Assembly: GCF_900090145.1 (NCBI RefSeq)
Contig: NZ_FMHI01000001.1
Location: forward strand, 496,001-560,000
DNA length: 64,000 nt
Source: Streptomyces sp. WMMB 322
GTDB lineage: Bacteria > Actinomycetota > Actinomycetes > Streptomycetales > Streptomycetaceae
Reading direction: 5' to 3'
The position numbers were made by a program, and so were the translations under genes. Every line of letters starts with the position of its first letter. Position 1 is the first letter of the stretch. Below the pieces are notes generated by a model. It searched no databases. It was given only the letters and a program-made list of their open reading frames with translations, and was not told where the DNA came from. Positions 45,463 through 55,330 of the stretch are shown piece by piece.

Positions 45463-46980
45463 TCAGTCCACCGGGACAGGTGGACGGTGACCGAGCCCAC
45501 CTCCGGACGAGCGATCTCCCGCGCGTATCGCCAGCCGACGGCGGAAGACGACCAGTGCGGCCAGCGCCAGCCCGGTACCCGCGAGCGGGGCGAGGAAGCC
45601 CGCTCCCGCGCCGGCCGCGTCCGTCAGCTGGCCCGCAGCCATGGAGCCGGACGCCTGTCCCAGCGCCACCGCTCCGGTCAGCCAGGTGAACTCCTCCGTA
45701 CGGAAGGCCGCCGGGACCAGCAGCTCCACCAGCGTGAAGCCCGCGATCATGGAAGGTGCGACCCACAGCCCCAGCACCAGCCCGAGCCCGCCCAGCAGCG
45801 GCAGCCACGGCGACAGTTGCGCCGTCACGGCAAGCGCGAGGGCCGCGAGCACGAGCACCGGATAGGCGGTCAGCAGCCGCACGTCGGCACTGCGCCGCCA
45901 CTGCACCGTTCCGACCGCGAGAGCGGCCGACATGTTGCCCGCCGCGAAGACCCCGTACAGCACGCCGTTGAGCTCCGGTGCCCCCGCGGACTCCGTGAAC
46001 GCCGCGACCGAGACCTGCATGCCGCCGAAGACGGTGCCTATGCCCAGCAACCCGGCGATGAGAACCCGCACGCCCCGGACGCCGAGCGCCGACCGGACGC
46101 CGCCTTCGCCGCCCGTGGACGCGGTACTCGTGGACGCGCCGTCCGTGGAGCAACCGTCACGGTGCGGGACCTTCGTGCGGACCTTCGTGCGGACCTTCGT
46201 GCGGACTTCGGGCTGAGTGCCGCGCTGCGCCGCGAAGAGCAGGCCGCTGCCCAGCATCAGGGCGACCTCCGCGGCGAGGCCGGCCGCCGGGTGCACCCCT
46301 GTGCACAGCGCCGTCGCGAGCAGCGGTCCGACGACGAAGCTGAATTCGTCCGTGACCGACTCGAAGGCCGCCGCGGTGCTCAGGAGCGACGGTGCGCCGG
46401 GCCCGCCCGTGCCGGTGTCACCGCCCGCCCGGCCGCCGTCCTCGCCGTCCGTGTGTCCCTCGCCGTCCGTGTCCCCCTTGCCGCCCCGGCCGCCTCTGCC
46501 GCCCCGGTCGCTCCGGTGGCCGTTCCGCCCGTCCGTGCCGTCTCCACCGCCCAGGGACGCCGACCAGCGTGCCCGCACCATCGGGCTGATCTGCGGAATG
46601 GTGGCACCCGCCGGTACCGCGGCGGCGAAGAGCGTCCACACCGGCGCATCGCGCAACGCCAGCACGATCAGCGCCGAGACCGACAACGCGTGCAGCAGTA
46701 CGAGCGGCACGAGTACGGCACCCTGCCCGAACCGGTCGGTGAGCTTGCCCCCCTGCGGCGCGAGCAGCGCCATCGAGACCCCTGAGACGGCGATGACGAT
46801 GCCTGCCGCACCGTAGGAGCCGGTGGTGTGCTCGACGAGCAGCACAGTGCCGACGCCGAGCATCGCGATGGGCTGCCGCGCCAGGAAGCCGGGTATGAGG
46901 AAGCGCCACGCGCCGGGTGTGCGCAGCAGTGCGCCGTATCCGGTCCGGCGGGCGCCGGTCGCTGTGGCCGGGGTTGCCAC
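45463..46980 (-). CDS. MFS transporter with Gly-rich cytoplasmic insertion
   Basis: 505 residues. About twelve helices: PIAMLGVGTVLLVEHTTGSY and AGIVIAVSGVSMALLAPQGG with the MFS loop motif GGKLTDRFGQGAV. Two inserts are odd. After TM4 a ~50-residue Gly/Asp/Arg stretch (DRGGRGGRGGKGDTDGEGHT and beyond) replaces a short loop. The central loop carries VRTK three times, encoded by a 12-bp tandem repeat (46159-46206), then a Ser/Thr/Gly run. Neither insert aligns with the MFS fold and both look like expanded repeats. Substrate unknown; it is drug/sugar-efflux-like by topology. Confidence 0.82.
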   Translation of the reverse strand: MATPATATGARRTGYGALLRTPGAWRFLIPGFLARQPIAMLGVGTVLLVEHTTGSYGAAGIVIAVSGVSMALLAPQGGKLTDRFGQGAVLVPLVLLHALSVSALIVLALRDAPVWTLFAAAVPAGATIPQISPMVRARWSASLGGGDGTDGRNGHRSDRGGRGGRGGKGDTDGEGHTDGEDGGRAGGDTGTGGPGAPSLLSTAAAFESVTDEFSFVVGPLLATALCTGVHPAAGLAAEVALMLGSGLLFAAQRGTQPEVRTKVRTKVRTKVPHRDGCSTDGASTSTASTGGEGGVRSALGVRGVRVLIAGLLGIGTVFGGMQVSVAAFTESAGAPELNGVLYGVFAAGNMSAALAVGTVQWRRSADVRLLTAYPVLVLAALALAVTAQLSPWLPLLGGLGLVLGLWVAPSMIAGFTLVELLVPAAFRTEEFTWLTGAVALGQASGSMAAGQLTDAAGAGAGFLAPLAGTGLALAALVVFRRRLAIRAGDRSSGGGLGHRPPVPVD

Positions 46981-47174
46981 GGCCGAACCTCTCTGCCGCC
47001 TGGTAGCGCGGTGCGCGCCGAAGGCTGTCCTCTCGCGCGGTGCCGTCCGGCCGCGCCAGCCCTGCGTCAGGCAGGAACGGTGAATTCTCTTGCCTTCAGC
47101 AGGATAACGGCCTCGTCGGTACCCGGAAGCCCGTGAATCAGCCCCGTGGACCGGCCCCGTGAGTCAGCCCCGGT

Positions 47175-48668
47175 TCAGTCCTGCGCGGACCCGCGGAGCC
47201 AGCCCGCGAGTTTGCCGCCGCGGCCGACGTCCAGCAACCGCTTCTCCGCCGCGTCCCGCACCGGGTCGGTCGCCACGACGAGCAGTTCGTCGCCGTGGCG
47301 AAGCATCGTCGTCGGCAGCGGTACGAAGCTCTTGCCGTCCCGCACGACCAGGGTGACCGCGGCGCCCGGCGGCAGGCGCAGCTCGCCCACCTCGACGCCG
47401 TGCATCTTCGAGTGCGCGGGGACGGCCACCGACAACAGGTGGCCCCGCAGCCGTTCCAGCGGCGCGGACTCGATGTCGATGTCCATCGGTTCGTCGCCGT
47501 CGCTGAGGTTCAGCTTGTGTGCCACCCAGGGCAGTGTCGGTCCCTGCACCGCCGTGAAGATGATCACGAGCATGAACACGATGTTGAAGATGCGTTCGCT
47601 GCCGGGGAGGTCGGCGACGAGCGGGATCGTCGCGAGGACGATCGGCACCGCTCCGCGCAGCCCCGCCCACGAGAGCAGCGCCTGGTCGCGCCAGCGCTGG
47701 TCGAAGGGGAGCATGCTGCAGATCACCGACAACGGCCGTGCCACGACCGTCAGTACGAGCCCGACGCCGATGGCCGGCCAGATGTCGTCGATCAGGTCGT
47801 GCGGTGTGACCAACAGGCCCAGCAGTACGAAGAGTCCGATCTGCGCGATCCACGCCAGCCCGTCGGCGAAGCCCCTCACCGCGGGCCGGTGGGGCAGTTT
47901 CGCGTTTCCCAGGATCAGCGCCGTGACGTAGACGGCGAGGAACCCGGAGCCGTGGAGCATCGCGCCGCTCGCGTACGACAGCACGCACAGCGCCATCACG
48001 GCGATCGGGTAGAGGCCGGAGGCGGGCAGCGCGACCCTGCCGAGCCCCAGGGCGCCCAGCTTGCCGACCACGAGCCCGAGGACCAGTCCGATCGCCAGCT
48101 CCAGCAGGATCTCGCCGACGAGCACGTACCAGGTGCCGGGCGAGTAGTGCAACGAGAAGGAGACGACGAGGATGACGACGGGTGCGTCGTTGAAGCCGGA
48201 CTCCGCCTCCAGCACGCCCGTCAGCCGTTTGGGAAGCGGCACCTTGCGCAGCACGGAGAAGACGGCCGCCGCGTCGGTCGAGGAGACGACGGCGCCCACG
48301 AGGAGTGCCGTCTGCCAGGTGAGCCCGATGAGGTAGTGGGCGGCGGAGGCCGTGACCAGCACGCTGACGGCCACGCCGACCGTCGAGAGGACGCCGGCGG
48401 CCGGAACCGAGGGGCGGATCTCGCGCCACTTGGTGCTCAGCCCGCCCTCGGTGAGGATCACGACCAGGGACGCGTAGCCGAGTGTGCGGGTCAGTTCGGC
48501 GTTCTCGAACTGCAGGCCCAGGCCGTCCTGCCCGAGTGCGATGCCGATCCCGAGGTAGATCAGCAGGCTGGGCAGCCCGCTGCGTGATGAGAGTCTTACC
48601 GCGGCGACCGCGAACAGCAGGACGAGGGTGCTGAGGAGAAGCAGTTGATTGAGGCGGTCGACACTCAG
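47175..48668 (-). CDS. CPA1-type K+(Na+)/H+ antiporter with RCK_C domain
   Basis: 497 residues. About twelve membrane segments from LNQLLLLSTLVLLFAVAAVR on. SSTDAAAVFSVL and ESGFNDAPVVILVVSFSL hold the ion-binding TD and ND pair of CPA1 exchangers. The cytoplasmic C terminus (from ~residue 395) is a TrkA_C/RCK_C regulatory domain (VGELRLPPGAAVTLVVRDGK, MLRHGDELLVVATD). It resembles YcgO/NhaP2. No ATG, GTG or TTG fits the N terminus; CTG at 48668 (L-S-V-D-R-L-N-Q) after gagagagg is proposed. It is divergent from the penicillin-acylase gene. Confidence 0.88.
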   Translation of the reverse strand: MSVDRLNQLLLLSTLVLLFAVAAVRLSSRSGLPSLLIYLGIGIALGQDGLGLQFENAELTRTLGYASLVVILTEGGLSTKWREIRPSVPAAGVLSTVGVAVSVLVTASAAHYLIGLTWQTALLVGAVVSSTDAAAVFSVLRKVPLPKRLTGVLEAESGFNDAPVVILVVSFSLHYSPGTWYVLVGEILLELAIGLVLGLVVGKLGALGLGRVALPASGLYPIAVMALCVLSYASGAMLHGSGFLAVYVTALILGNAKLPHRPAVRGFADGLAWIAQIGLFVLLGLLVTPHDLIDDIWPAIGVGLVLTVVARPLSVICSMLPFDQRWRDQALLSWAGLRGAVPIVLATIPLVADLPGSERIFNIVFMLVIIFTAVQGPTLPWVAHKLNLSDGDEPMDIDIESAPLERLRGHLLSVAVPAHSKMHGVEVGELRLPPGAAVTLVVRDGKSFVPLPTTMLRHGDELLVVATDPVRDAAEKRLLDVGRGGKLAGWLRGSAQD

Positions 48669-48890
48669 GGGCGGATCCTCTCTCTCGCTCGAACCGCGAA
48701 GTCCCGTCCGGGTTCGCGAGTTCGTTCGCGTGGCTAACAATTTACCATCGCTTGAATCTTGCGGACGGCCGGGTGGTGACTCCCTGTGTAGCCCTGCTCC
48801 GGCTCCGCCTATGGTTGGTCCGGTGTGGGCTCCGCGGGTTCCGCTCCGGGCCTCACAACCCAAGGTCCACCCTGCCCTCGAAGGACAGCG

Positions 48891-51593
48891 ATGCCTGCCA
48901 AGAAGACCTCGCGACGCGCCCGTGTGATCGTGATCGCCGTCGTGCTGCTGCTCGTGGCCGGTGTCGGCGGCGGGACCTTCTGGACGATCAGCACCGTCCG
49001 CGACTCCTTTCCCCAGACCAGCGGTTCGCTGAAGCTGAAGGGCCTGGAGGACCCGGTGACCGTCCAGCGCGACCGCCAGGGCATTCCGCAGGTGTACGCG
49101 GACAGTTCGAGCGACCTGTTCACGGCGCAGGGATACGTCCAGGCACAGGACCGCTTCTGGGAGATGGACGTACGGCGGCACATGACGTCCGGGCGGCTGT
49201 CGGAGATGTTCGGCCCGGGCCAGGTGAAGACGGACGCCTTCCTGCGCACGCTCGGCTGGCGCAAGGTCGCCGAACGCGAGTACGCGGGGCTGTCGAAGGA
49301 GACCAGGGCCAACCTCAAGTCGTACACCGCGGGCGTCAACGCCTACCTCAAGGACCACAAGGGGTCCTCCGCCTCCCTGGAGTACGCCGCCCTCGACCTG
49401 GAGCACAGCTACACACCGGAGAAGTGGGACCCGGTCGACTCCGTGGCCTGGCTCAAGGCGATGGCCTGGGACCTGCGCGCCAACATGTCCTCCGAGATCG
49501 ACCGCGCGCTGATGGCCGGACGCCTCTCCAGCGAGCAGATCGCCGAGCTGTACCCGGACTACCCGGCCGAGCGGAACAAGCCGATCACCGAGGGTGCGGT
49601 GGACCGCGGCAGCAAGGAGTTCGACCCCGAGGGCGGGGCCGCGCTCTCACCGGACGACGTCGCCGGCGCCCAGCAGGCCGTGCGCAGCGCCGGTTCGCAG
49701 CTCAGCTCCCTCGCCACGCGCCTCGACAAGATTCCCGCACTGCTCGGCCCCAGCAACAGCGGAATCGGCTCCAACTCCTGGGTGGTCTCCGGGAAGCACA
49801 CGACGACGGGCAAGCCGCTCCTGGCCAACGACCCGCATCTGTCGCCGCAGTTGCCGTCGATCTGGTACCAGATGGGGCTGCACTGCAGGAACGTCACCAA
49901 GTCCTGTCCGTACGACGTCTCCGGGTTCACCTTCGCGGGGCTGCCGGGCGTCGTCATCGGGCACAACCAGGACATCTCCTGGGGCATGACGAATCTCGGT
50001 GCGGACGTGACCGACCTGTACCTGGAGAAGTTCAAGGACGGCGGGTACCTGTACGACGGCAGGCGCCGCGAGTACAAGACCCGCAAGGAGACCATCAAGG
50101 TCGCCGGCGGTTCGAACCGGGAGATAACGGTCCGCGAGACCAATAACGGTCCCGTCCTCTCCGACCGGGACAGCGAACTGCGCAAGGTGGGCGAGACGTC
50201 CCCCGTGGACAACGCGGCACCCGACCGCGGCGACGGCTACGGGATCTCGCTGCGGTGGACCGCACTGAGCCCCACGAAGACCATGGACGCCGTCTTCAAG
50301 CTCAACAAGGCTTCGGACTTCAAGGAGTTCCGCGCCGCGGCACGCGACTTCGCGGTGCCCTCGCAGAACCTGATCTACGCCGACACCGAGGGCAACATCG
50401 GCTACCAGGCACCGGGGCGCATCCCGGTGCGCGGCGCGGGCGACGGGCGCTACCCGGCGCCCGGCTGGGACCCGCGCTACCGGTGGAAGGGCTACGTACC
50501 GCAGAAGGCGCTGCCCTGGGAGTACAACCCCGCCCGTGGATACATAGTCACCGCCAACCAGGCCGTCGTCGACGAGGAGAAGTACCCCTACCTGCTGACC
50601 AAGGACTGGAGCTACGGCACACGCAGCCAGCGCATCAACGACCTGATCAGCTCGAAGATCGCCGACGGCGGCAAGATCTCCATGGGCGACATGCAGACCA
50701 TGCAGATGGACAACAGCAGCGAGATCGCGAAGCTGCTCGTGCCGTACCTGCTGAAGATCAACGTCGAGGACAAGTATGTGCGCGAGGCCCAGCGGCTCCT
50801 CGAGGGCTGGGACTACACCCAGGACCGCGACTCGGCGCCCGCCGCGTACTTCAACGCGGTCTGGCGCAACATGCTGCTGCTCGCCTTCGGCAACAAACTC
50901 CCCAAGGAGCTGAGGGTCAAGGGCGACTGCCTCAACGTGCGCCCCTCCGACGAGTCCGGCCCCGTCGACGACCTCCAGGGCAACACCCGCCTGGTGCGCG
51001 AGTGCGGCGTACGGGACGCCGCCTCGGCGCAACCGGACGGCGGGGACCGCTGGTACGAGGTCGTGCGCAAGCTCATCAAGGACGAGGACAGCGAGTGGTG
51101 GAAGACGCCCGGCACCGACCGCCGCCGGGGCGACGAGAACCGCGACGAACTCCTCGCCCACGCCATGAAGAACGCCCGCTGGGAGCTGACGTCCAAACTC
51201 GGCAAGGACATAGACACCTGGAGCTGGGGCCGTCTGCACCACCTGATGCTGAAGAACCAGACCATAGGCACCGACGGTCCGGGCTTCATGCAGTTCCTGC
51301 TCAACCGCGGCCCGTGGGACCTCGGCGGCGGCAAGGACGCGGTCAACGCGACGGGCTGGAACGCCGCGGGCGGCTACGACGTGATCTGGGTGCCGTCGAT
51401 GCGGATGGTCGTCAACCTCGACGACTTCGACAAGTCGCGCTGGATCAACCTCACCGGCGCCTCGGGGCACGCCTACAACCCCCACTACGTGGACCAGATG
51501 GACAAGTGGTCCGAAGGGAAACTGCTGCCCTGGGCGTTCAGCCAGCGGGCGGTGGAGAAGGGCACCGAGGAGAAGATGGCACTGACGCCGTAG
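48891..51593 (+). CDS. Penicillin acylase family (S45) N-terminal nucleophile hydrolase
   Basis: 900 residues. A signal anchor RVIVIAVVLLLVAGVGGG precedes the alpha part (VTVQRDRQGIPQVYADSSSD, GYVQAQDRFWEMDVRRHMTS, GRLSEMFGPG). The autocatalytic junction is at LGPSNSGIGSNSWVVSGKHT, which puts the nucleophile Ser294 at the start of the beta chain. It continues KPLLANDPHLSPQLPSIWYQ, FAGLPGVVIGHNQDISWGMT, and a conserved Asn in NQAVVDEEKYPYLLTKDW. Family members deacylate amides such as penicillins, acyl-homoserine lactones or lipopeptides outside the membrane. Start 48891 is chosen for the signal sequence and aaggacagcg. It is read alone. Confidence 0.93.
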   Translation: MPAKKTSRRARVIVIAVVLLLVAGVGGGTFWTISTVRDSFPQTSGSLKLKGLEDPVTVQRDRQGIPQVYADSSSDLFTAQGYVQAQDRFWEMDVRRHMTSGRLSEMFGPGQVKTDAFLRTLGWRKVAEREYAGLSKETRANLKSYTAGVNAYLKDHKGSSASLEYAALDLEHSYTPEKWDPVDSVAWLKAMAWDLRANMSSEIDRALMAGRLSSEQIAELYPDYPAERNKPITEGAVDRGSKEFDPEGGAALSPDDVAGAQQAVRSAGSQLSSLATRLDKIPALLGPSNSGIGSNSWVVSGKHTTTGKPLLANDPHLSPQLPSIWYQMGLHCRNVTKSCPYDVSGFTFAGLPGVVIGHNQDISWGMTNLGADVTDLYLEKFKDGGYLYDGRRREYKTRKETIKVAGGSNREITVRETNNGPVLSDRDSELRKVGETSPVDNAAPDRGDGYGISLRWTALSPTKTMDAVFKLNKASDFKEFRAAARDFAVPSQNLIYADTEGNIGYQAPGRIPVRGAGDGRYPAPGWDPRYRWKGYVPQKALPWEYNPARGYIVTANQAVVDEEKYPYLLTKDWSYGTRSQRINDLISSKIADGGKISMGDMQTMQMDNSSEIAKLLVPYLLKINVEDKYVREAQRLLEGWDYTQDRDSAPAAYFNAVWRNMLLLAFGNKLPKELRVKGDCLNVRPSDESGPVDDLQGNTRLVRECGVRDAASAQPDGGDRWYEVVRKLIKDEDSEWWKTPGTDRRRGDENRDELLAHAMKNARWELTSKLGKDIDTWSWGRLHHLMLKNQTIGTDGPGFMQFLLNRGPWDLGGGKDAVNATGWNAAGGYDVIWVPSMRMVVNLDDFDKSRWINLTGASGHAYNPHYVDQMDKWSEGKLLPWAFSQRAVEKGTEEKMALTP

Positions 51594-51761
51594 ACGGACC
51601 CGGTCCGCACCGGTCCACGGCCGGGTCGGCGTGGCGGGGACGGCGTGGCAGGGCGACGTGGCGGGACGGCGTCGGTGCGCCGGACGCGGCCGTCGGCAGC
51701 CCTCTCCGCCCCGCGCCCCGGCCGGCAGCCGCCTCCGCCCGGCGCCCCCGCCCGGCAGCGC

Positions 51762-52373
51762 TCAGGCGTGGTGCGGCGGCGGGGCCTTGAAGCGGTGGAC
51801 GGCCGAAGGCGTCACCGCCGCCGCCACGGGCAGGTCGTGCGGCTCCGCCGGTACGGCGCCGACGAGTTCGGCGTCGTACAGCAGCACCGCCAGCGCCGGC
51901 CGGGCACCGGCGGCCCCGATTCTCGCCAGCACCCGGTCGTACGAGCCGCCGCCGCGGCCCAGGCGGAGGCCCTGCCCGTCGACGGCCAGGCCGGGAAGCA
52001 GCACCGCGTCCGCCTCCGTGACCGCGTCGGGCCCGAGGCGCGGTCCTTCCGGTTCCAGCAGTCCCCGCCGGGCCTTCACAAGCCGGCCTGCACCCTCGTA
52101 CACGCCCCAGTCCAGGTCGTTGTCCGGCAGCAGCACCGGAAGCAGCACCCGAACTCCCCGCGTGCGCAGCGCCTCCAGCAGCGGCCCGGTGCCGGGCTCC
52201 CGGCCTATGGAGACATAGGCCGCGACAGTGCGTGCCTCGGCCAGTTCGGGGAGTTCCAGCGCGCGTTCGGCGAGGACGCCGGCCGTCGCCTCCGCGTCCC
52301 GCGCCGTCAACCGGGCCCTCACCGCGAGGATGCTCTCCCGCAACGCGTGCTTACTAGCGTCGATTTCGCCCAC
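51762..52373 (-). CDS. 5-formyltetrahydrofolate cyclo-ligase
   Basis: 203 residues. DASKHALRESILAVRARLTA, TVAAYVSIGREPGTGPLLEA, LPVLLPDNDLDWGVYEGAGR, DAVLLPGLAVDGQGLRLGRG and GGGSYDRVLARI are the MTHFS hallmarks (ATP- and folate-binding loops). It converts 5-formyl-THF to methenyl-THF. The minus-strand gene is divergent from galU with a 103-bp gap. This cyclo-ligase next to galU and moeA/glp is a conserved actinobacterial arrangement. Confidence 0.92.
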   Translation of the reverse strand: MGEIDASKHALRESILAVRARLTARDAEATAGVLAERALELPELAEARTVAAYVSIGREPGTGPLLEALRTRGVRVLLPVLLPDNDLDWGVYEGAGRLVKARRGLLEPEGPRLGPDAVTEADAVLLPGLAVDGQGLRLGRGGGSYDRVLARIGAAGARPALAVLLYDAELVGAVPAEPHDLPVAAAVTPSAVHRFKAPPPHHA

Positions 52374-52476
52374 TGGCGCCTCGGATCCCTTCCGTCTCGT
52401 GCGTTGTTGCTCGTAGCGCTACATATCCGCGCGAAGCGTTGTCATCTGCACAAAGCCACCGGTTATCGTGCGGGAC

Positions 52477-53379
52477 ATGACTACTTCCCGAGCACGGATC
52501 AGCAAGGCTGTCATCCCGGCAGCGGGTCTGGGCACCCGTTTCCTGCCCGCCACCAAGGCAACTCCGAAGGAGATGCTTCCGGTCGTCGACAAGCCGGCGA
52601 TCCAGTATGTGGTCGAGGAAGCGGTCGCTGCCGGGCTGCCGGACGTTCTGATGGTCACGGGCCGCAACAAGCGCCCTCTCGAGGACCACTTCGACCGCAA
52701 CTACGAGCTCGAGCAGGTCCTGCGCGACAAGGGCGACGAGGCCAAGCTGAGCAGGGTCGAGGAGTCGAGCGACCTCGCCACCATGCATTACGTGCGCCAG
52801 GGCGACCCCAAAGGCCTGGGCCACGCCATCCTCTGCGCCGCGCCGCACGTGGGCGACCAGCCCTTCGCGGTGCTCCTGGGCGACGACCTCATCGACCCGC
52901 GGGACCCGCTGCTGACGCGCATGATCGAGGTGCGCGAGGAGCACGGCGGCAGCGTCATCGCGCTCATGGAGGTCCCCCCGGAGAGCATCCACCTCTACGG
53001 CTGCGCGGCCGCGGCACCCACCGGGGAGCCGGACGTCGTCAAGGTCTCGGACCTGGTGGAGAAGCCCCCGGCCGACGAGGCCCCGTCGAACCTCGCGATC
53101 CTCGGACGCTACGTCCTCGACCCGGCCGTCTTCGACGTGCTGCGCAAGACCGACCCCGGCCGCGGCGGCGAGATCCAGATCACCGACGCTCTGCAGACCC
53201 TCGCCGCGGAGCCCGCCCTCGGGGGCCCGGTGCACGGTGTCGTCTTCCGCGGCCGCCGCTACGACACCGGTGACCGCGGCGACTATCTGCGGGCCATTGT
53301 CAGACTGGCATGCGAACGTGAGGACCTGGGCCCGGACTTCCGGGACTGGCTGCGCGGCTTCGTCACCGAGGAGATGTGA
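52477..53379 (+). CDS. galU: UTP-glucose-1-phosphate uridylyltransferase
   Basis: 300 residues. KAVIPAAGLGTRFLPATKAT and PKEMLPVVDKPAIQYVVEEA are the nucleotide-binding and catalytic signature; LGHAILCAAPHVGDQPFAVL then LGDDL, and VKVSDLVEKP follow. It makes UDP-glucose for cell-wall, capsule and trehalose pathways. ATG 52477 (MTTSRARI) is used; the ATG at 52468 has no extra homology. It is followed 3 bp later by moeA/glp, so the two are cotranscribed. Confidence 0.95.
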   Translation: MTTSRARISKAVIPAAGLGTRFLPATKATPKEMLPVVDKPAIQYVVEEAVAAGLPDVLMVTGRNKRPLEDHFDRNYELEQVLRDKGDEAKLSRVEESSDLATMHYVRQGDPKGLGHAILCAAPHVGDQPFAVLLGDDLIDPRDPLLTRMIEVREEHGGSVIALMEVPPESIHLYGCAAAAPTGEPDVVKVSDLVEKPPADEAPSNLAILGRYVLDPAVFDVLRKTDPGRGGEIQITDALQTLAAEPALGGPVHGVVFRGRRYDTGDRGDYLRAIVRLACEREDLGPDFRDWLRGFVTEEM

Positions 53380-53382
53380 GGC

Positions 53383-54690
53383 TTGAGCGAGACCTGGTCG
53401 GTCGAGGAGCACCTGGACGACATCCTCAGCAGCGTCCGCCCCCTTGAGCCCATCGAGCTGCAACTGCTCGACGCGCAGGGGTGCGTGCTCGTCGAGGACG
53501 TCACGGTGCCCGTCTCCCTGCCCCCCTTCGACAACAGCTCGATGGACGGATACGCGGTGCGCACGGCCGACGTCCGGGGCGCCACGGAGGAGTTCCCCGC
53601 GGTGCTCACCGTCATAGGGGATGTGGCGGCCGGCGAGGGAGATCTGCCGGTGGTCGAGCGCGGCCAGGCGGCCCGCATCATGACGGGCGCGGCGCTTCCC
53701 CCGGGAGCCGGCGCGGTCGTCCCCGTGGAGTGGACGGACGGAGGCCTGGGCGGCGGCCCCGTGGAGGCGATGAGCGCGCGCAGCCTCGACCCGCGTGGAG
53801 CGGCCGGCGAGGTCCGCGTCCACCGTCCCGTCGAGGACGGGCAGCACGTGCGTCCGCGCGGCAGCGACGTGCGGGCCGGGGCGGTGGCTCTCAGCGCGGG
53901 CACGCTTCTGGGCCCGCCGCAGGTGGGCCTGCTCGCGGCGATCGGCCGGGGCACGGTCACGGTGCGCCCGCGGCCGCGGGTGGTCGTGGTGTCCACGGGC
54001 AGTGAACTCGTCCAGCCCGGCGAGCAGTTGGGCTCGGGCCAGATCTACGACTCCAACAGTTTCGTGCTGACCGCCGCCGCCCGCGACGCCGGCGCGATCG
54101 CCTACCGGGTGGGCGCCGTCGCCGACGACGCGGACACCCTGCGCGCCACGATCGAGGACCAGCTGATCCGCGCGGACCTCGTCGTCACCAGCGGCGGCGT
54201 CAGCGTCGGCGCGTACGACGTGGTCAAGGAGGTGCTCTCGAGGATCGACGGCGGCAGCGGCGACGTCGAGTTCCGCCGGCTCGCGATGCAGCCCGGCAAG
54301 CCGCAGGGCTTCGGCCTGATCGGCCCGGACCGCACCCCTGTCCTCGCCCTTCCGGGCAACCCGGTGAGTTCGTACGTCTCCTTCGAGCTCTTCGTCCGGC
54401 CCGCCGTGCGGGCGTTGATGGGCCGCGCGTCCGTGCGGCGCGAGACGGCCAGGGCCCGGCTGGAGTCCGAGGAGGCGCTGACGTCGCCCGACGGCAAGCG
54501 CCAGTTCCTGCGCGGTGGCTACCTTCCGCCGCAGGCGGGGGAGGCGGTGGGGACGGTCCGTCCCGTCGGCGGCGCGGGTTCCCATCTGATCGGTGCTCTG
54601 GCCCAGGCGAATTCCTTGATCGACGTCCCGGAGAAGACGACACGCGTCACCCCGGGGGAGGAAGTGACCGTCGTCCCGCTCGACCAGTAG
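53383..54690 (+). CDS. moeA: MoeA/gephyrin-like protein (Glp-type)
   Basis: 435 residues, TTG start 3 bp after galU. Domain order as in MoeA: VEEHLDDILSSVRPLEPIEL, PPFDNSSMDGYAVRTADVRG, RIMTGAALPPGAGAVVPVEW, then the MoCF domain GQIYDSNSFVLTAAARDAGA, VVTSGGVSVGAYDVVKEVLS, FRRLAMQPGKPQGFGLIGPD, LPGNPVSSYVSFELFVRP, and domain IV. MoeA inserts Mo into adenylyl-molybdopterin. In Corynebacterium the copy beside galU is Glp, which binds FtsZ and the receptor GlpR; glpR lies at 56628 here, so this copy may be the cell-division paralogue, the true molybdenum enzyme, or both. MoaC and Mog genes follow directly. Confidence 0.92.
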   Translation: MSETWSVEEHLDDILSSVRPLEPIELQLLDAQGCVLVEDVTVPVSLPPFDNSSMDGYAVRTADVRGATEEFPAVLTVIGDVAAGEGDLPVVERGQAARIMTGAALPPGAGAVVPVEWTDGGLGGGPVEAMSARSLDPRGAAGEVRVHRPVEDGQHVRPRGSDVRAGAVALSAGTLLGPPQVGLLAAIGRGTVTVRPRPRVVVVSTGSELVQPGEQLGSGQIYDSNSFVLTAAARDAGAIAYRVGAVADDADTLRATIEDQLIRADLVVTSGGVSVGAYDVVKEVLSRIDGGSGDVEFRRLAMQPGKPQGFGLIGPDRTPVLALPGNPVSSYVSFELFVRPAVRALMGRASVRRETARARLESEEALTSPDGKRQFLRGGYLPPQAGEAVGTVRPVGGAGSHLIGALAQANSLIDVPEKTTRVTPGEEVTVVPLDQ

Positions 54691-54760
54691 GGACGAGGCG
54701 GAGCCACCCCGCCGCAGGCCCGGTACCGTATCCGGACACAGGGACGGTTCCGGGAGCACG

Positions 54761-55330
54761 ATGAGCAGCGCAGAACAGCAGCACCTCACCCACATCGACG
54801 AGGGCGGGGCGGCACGCATGGTCGACGTCTCCGCGAAGGACGTCACCGCGCGCACGGCCCGCGCGACGGGACGTGTGCTGGTCTCTCCCCGCGTGGTGGA
54901 GCTGCTGCGCGGCGAGGAAGGTCAGGGGCTGCCGAAGGGAGACGCCCTGGCCACGGCCCGTATCGCGGGCATCATGGGCGCCAAGCGGACGCCCGACCTC
55001 ATCCCGCTGTGCCATCCGCTCGCGGTCTCCGGCGTGAAGGTGGATCTGTCGGTCACCGACGAGGCCGTCGAGATCACCGCGCAGGTGAGGACGACGGACC
55101 GCACGGGCGTGGAGATGGAGGCGCTGACGGCCGTGACGGTCGCGGCCCTGACCGTGGTCGACATGGTGAAAGCCGTGGACAAGGCGGCGGTCATATCCGA
55201 CATTCGCGTCGAGGAGAAAAGCGGCGGCCGCTCCGGCAACTGGACGCGCGACGAGGCGAGTTCGTCACGCGTCCGGCAAGGGGGCAACGGCCGGTCCGGC
55301 GAGTCCAGCGAAGAGGAGTCCGGCGTATGA
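54761..55330 (+). CDS. moaC: Cyclic pyranopterin monophosphate synthase
   Basis: 189 residues. LTHIDEGGAARMVDVSAKDV, ARATGRVLVSPRVVELLRGE, ATARIAGIMGAKRTPDLIPL with CHPL, and VRTTDRTGVEMEALTAVTVA then ALTVVDMVKAVDK carry the conserved His and Asp/Glu/Lys of MoaC. It makes cPMP from the MoaA product in molybdenum-cofactor synthesis. The core ends near residue 160; a Ser/Gly/Arg-rich ~30-residue tail (ASSSRVRQGGNGRSGESSEE) is extra. It starts 70 bp after moeA and overlaps mog by ATGA. Confidence 0.94.
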   Translation: MSSAEQQHLTHIDEGGAARMVDVSAKDVTARTARATGRVLVSPRVVELLRGEEGQGLPKGDALATARIAGIMGAKRTPDLIPLCHPLAVSGVKVDLSVTDEAVEITAQVRTTDRTGVEMEALTAVTVAALTVVDMVKAVDKAAVISDIRVEEKSGGRSGNWTRDEASSSRVRQGGNGRSGESSEEESGV

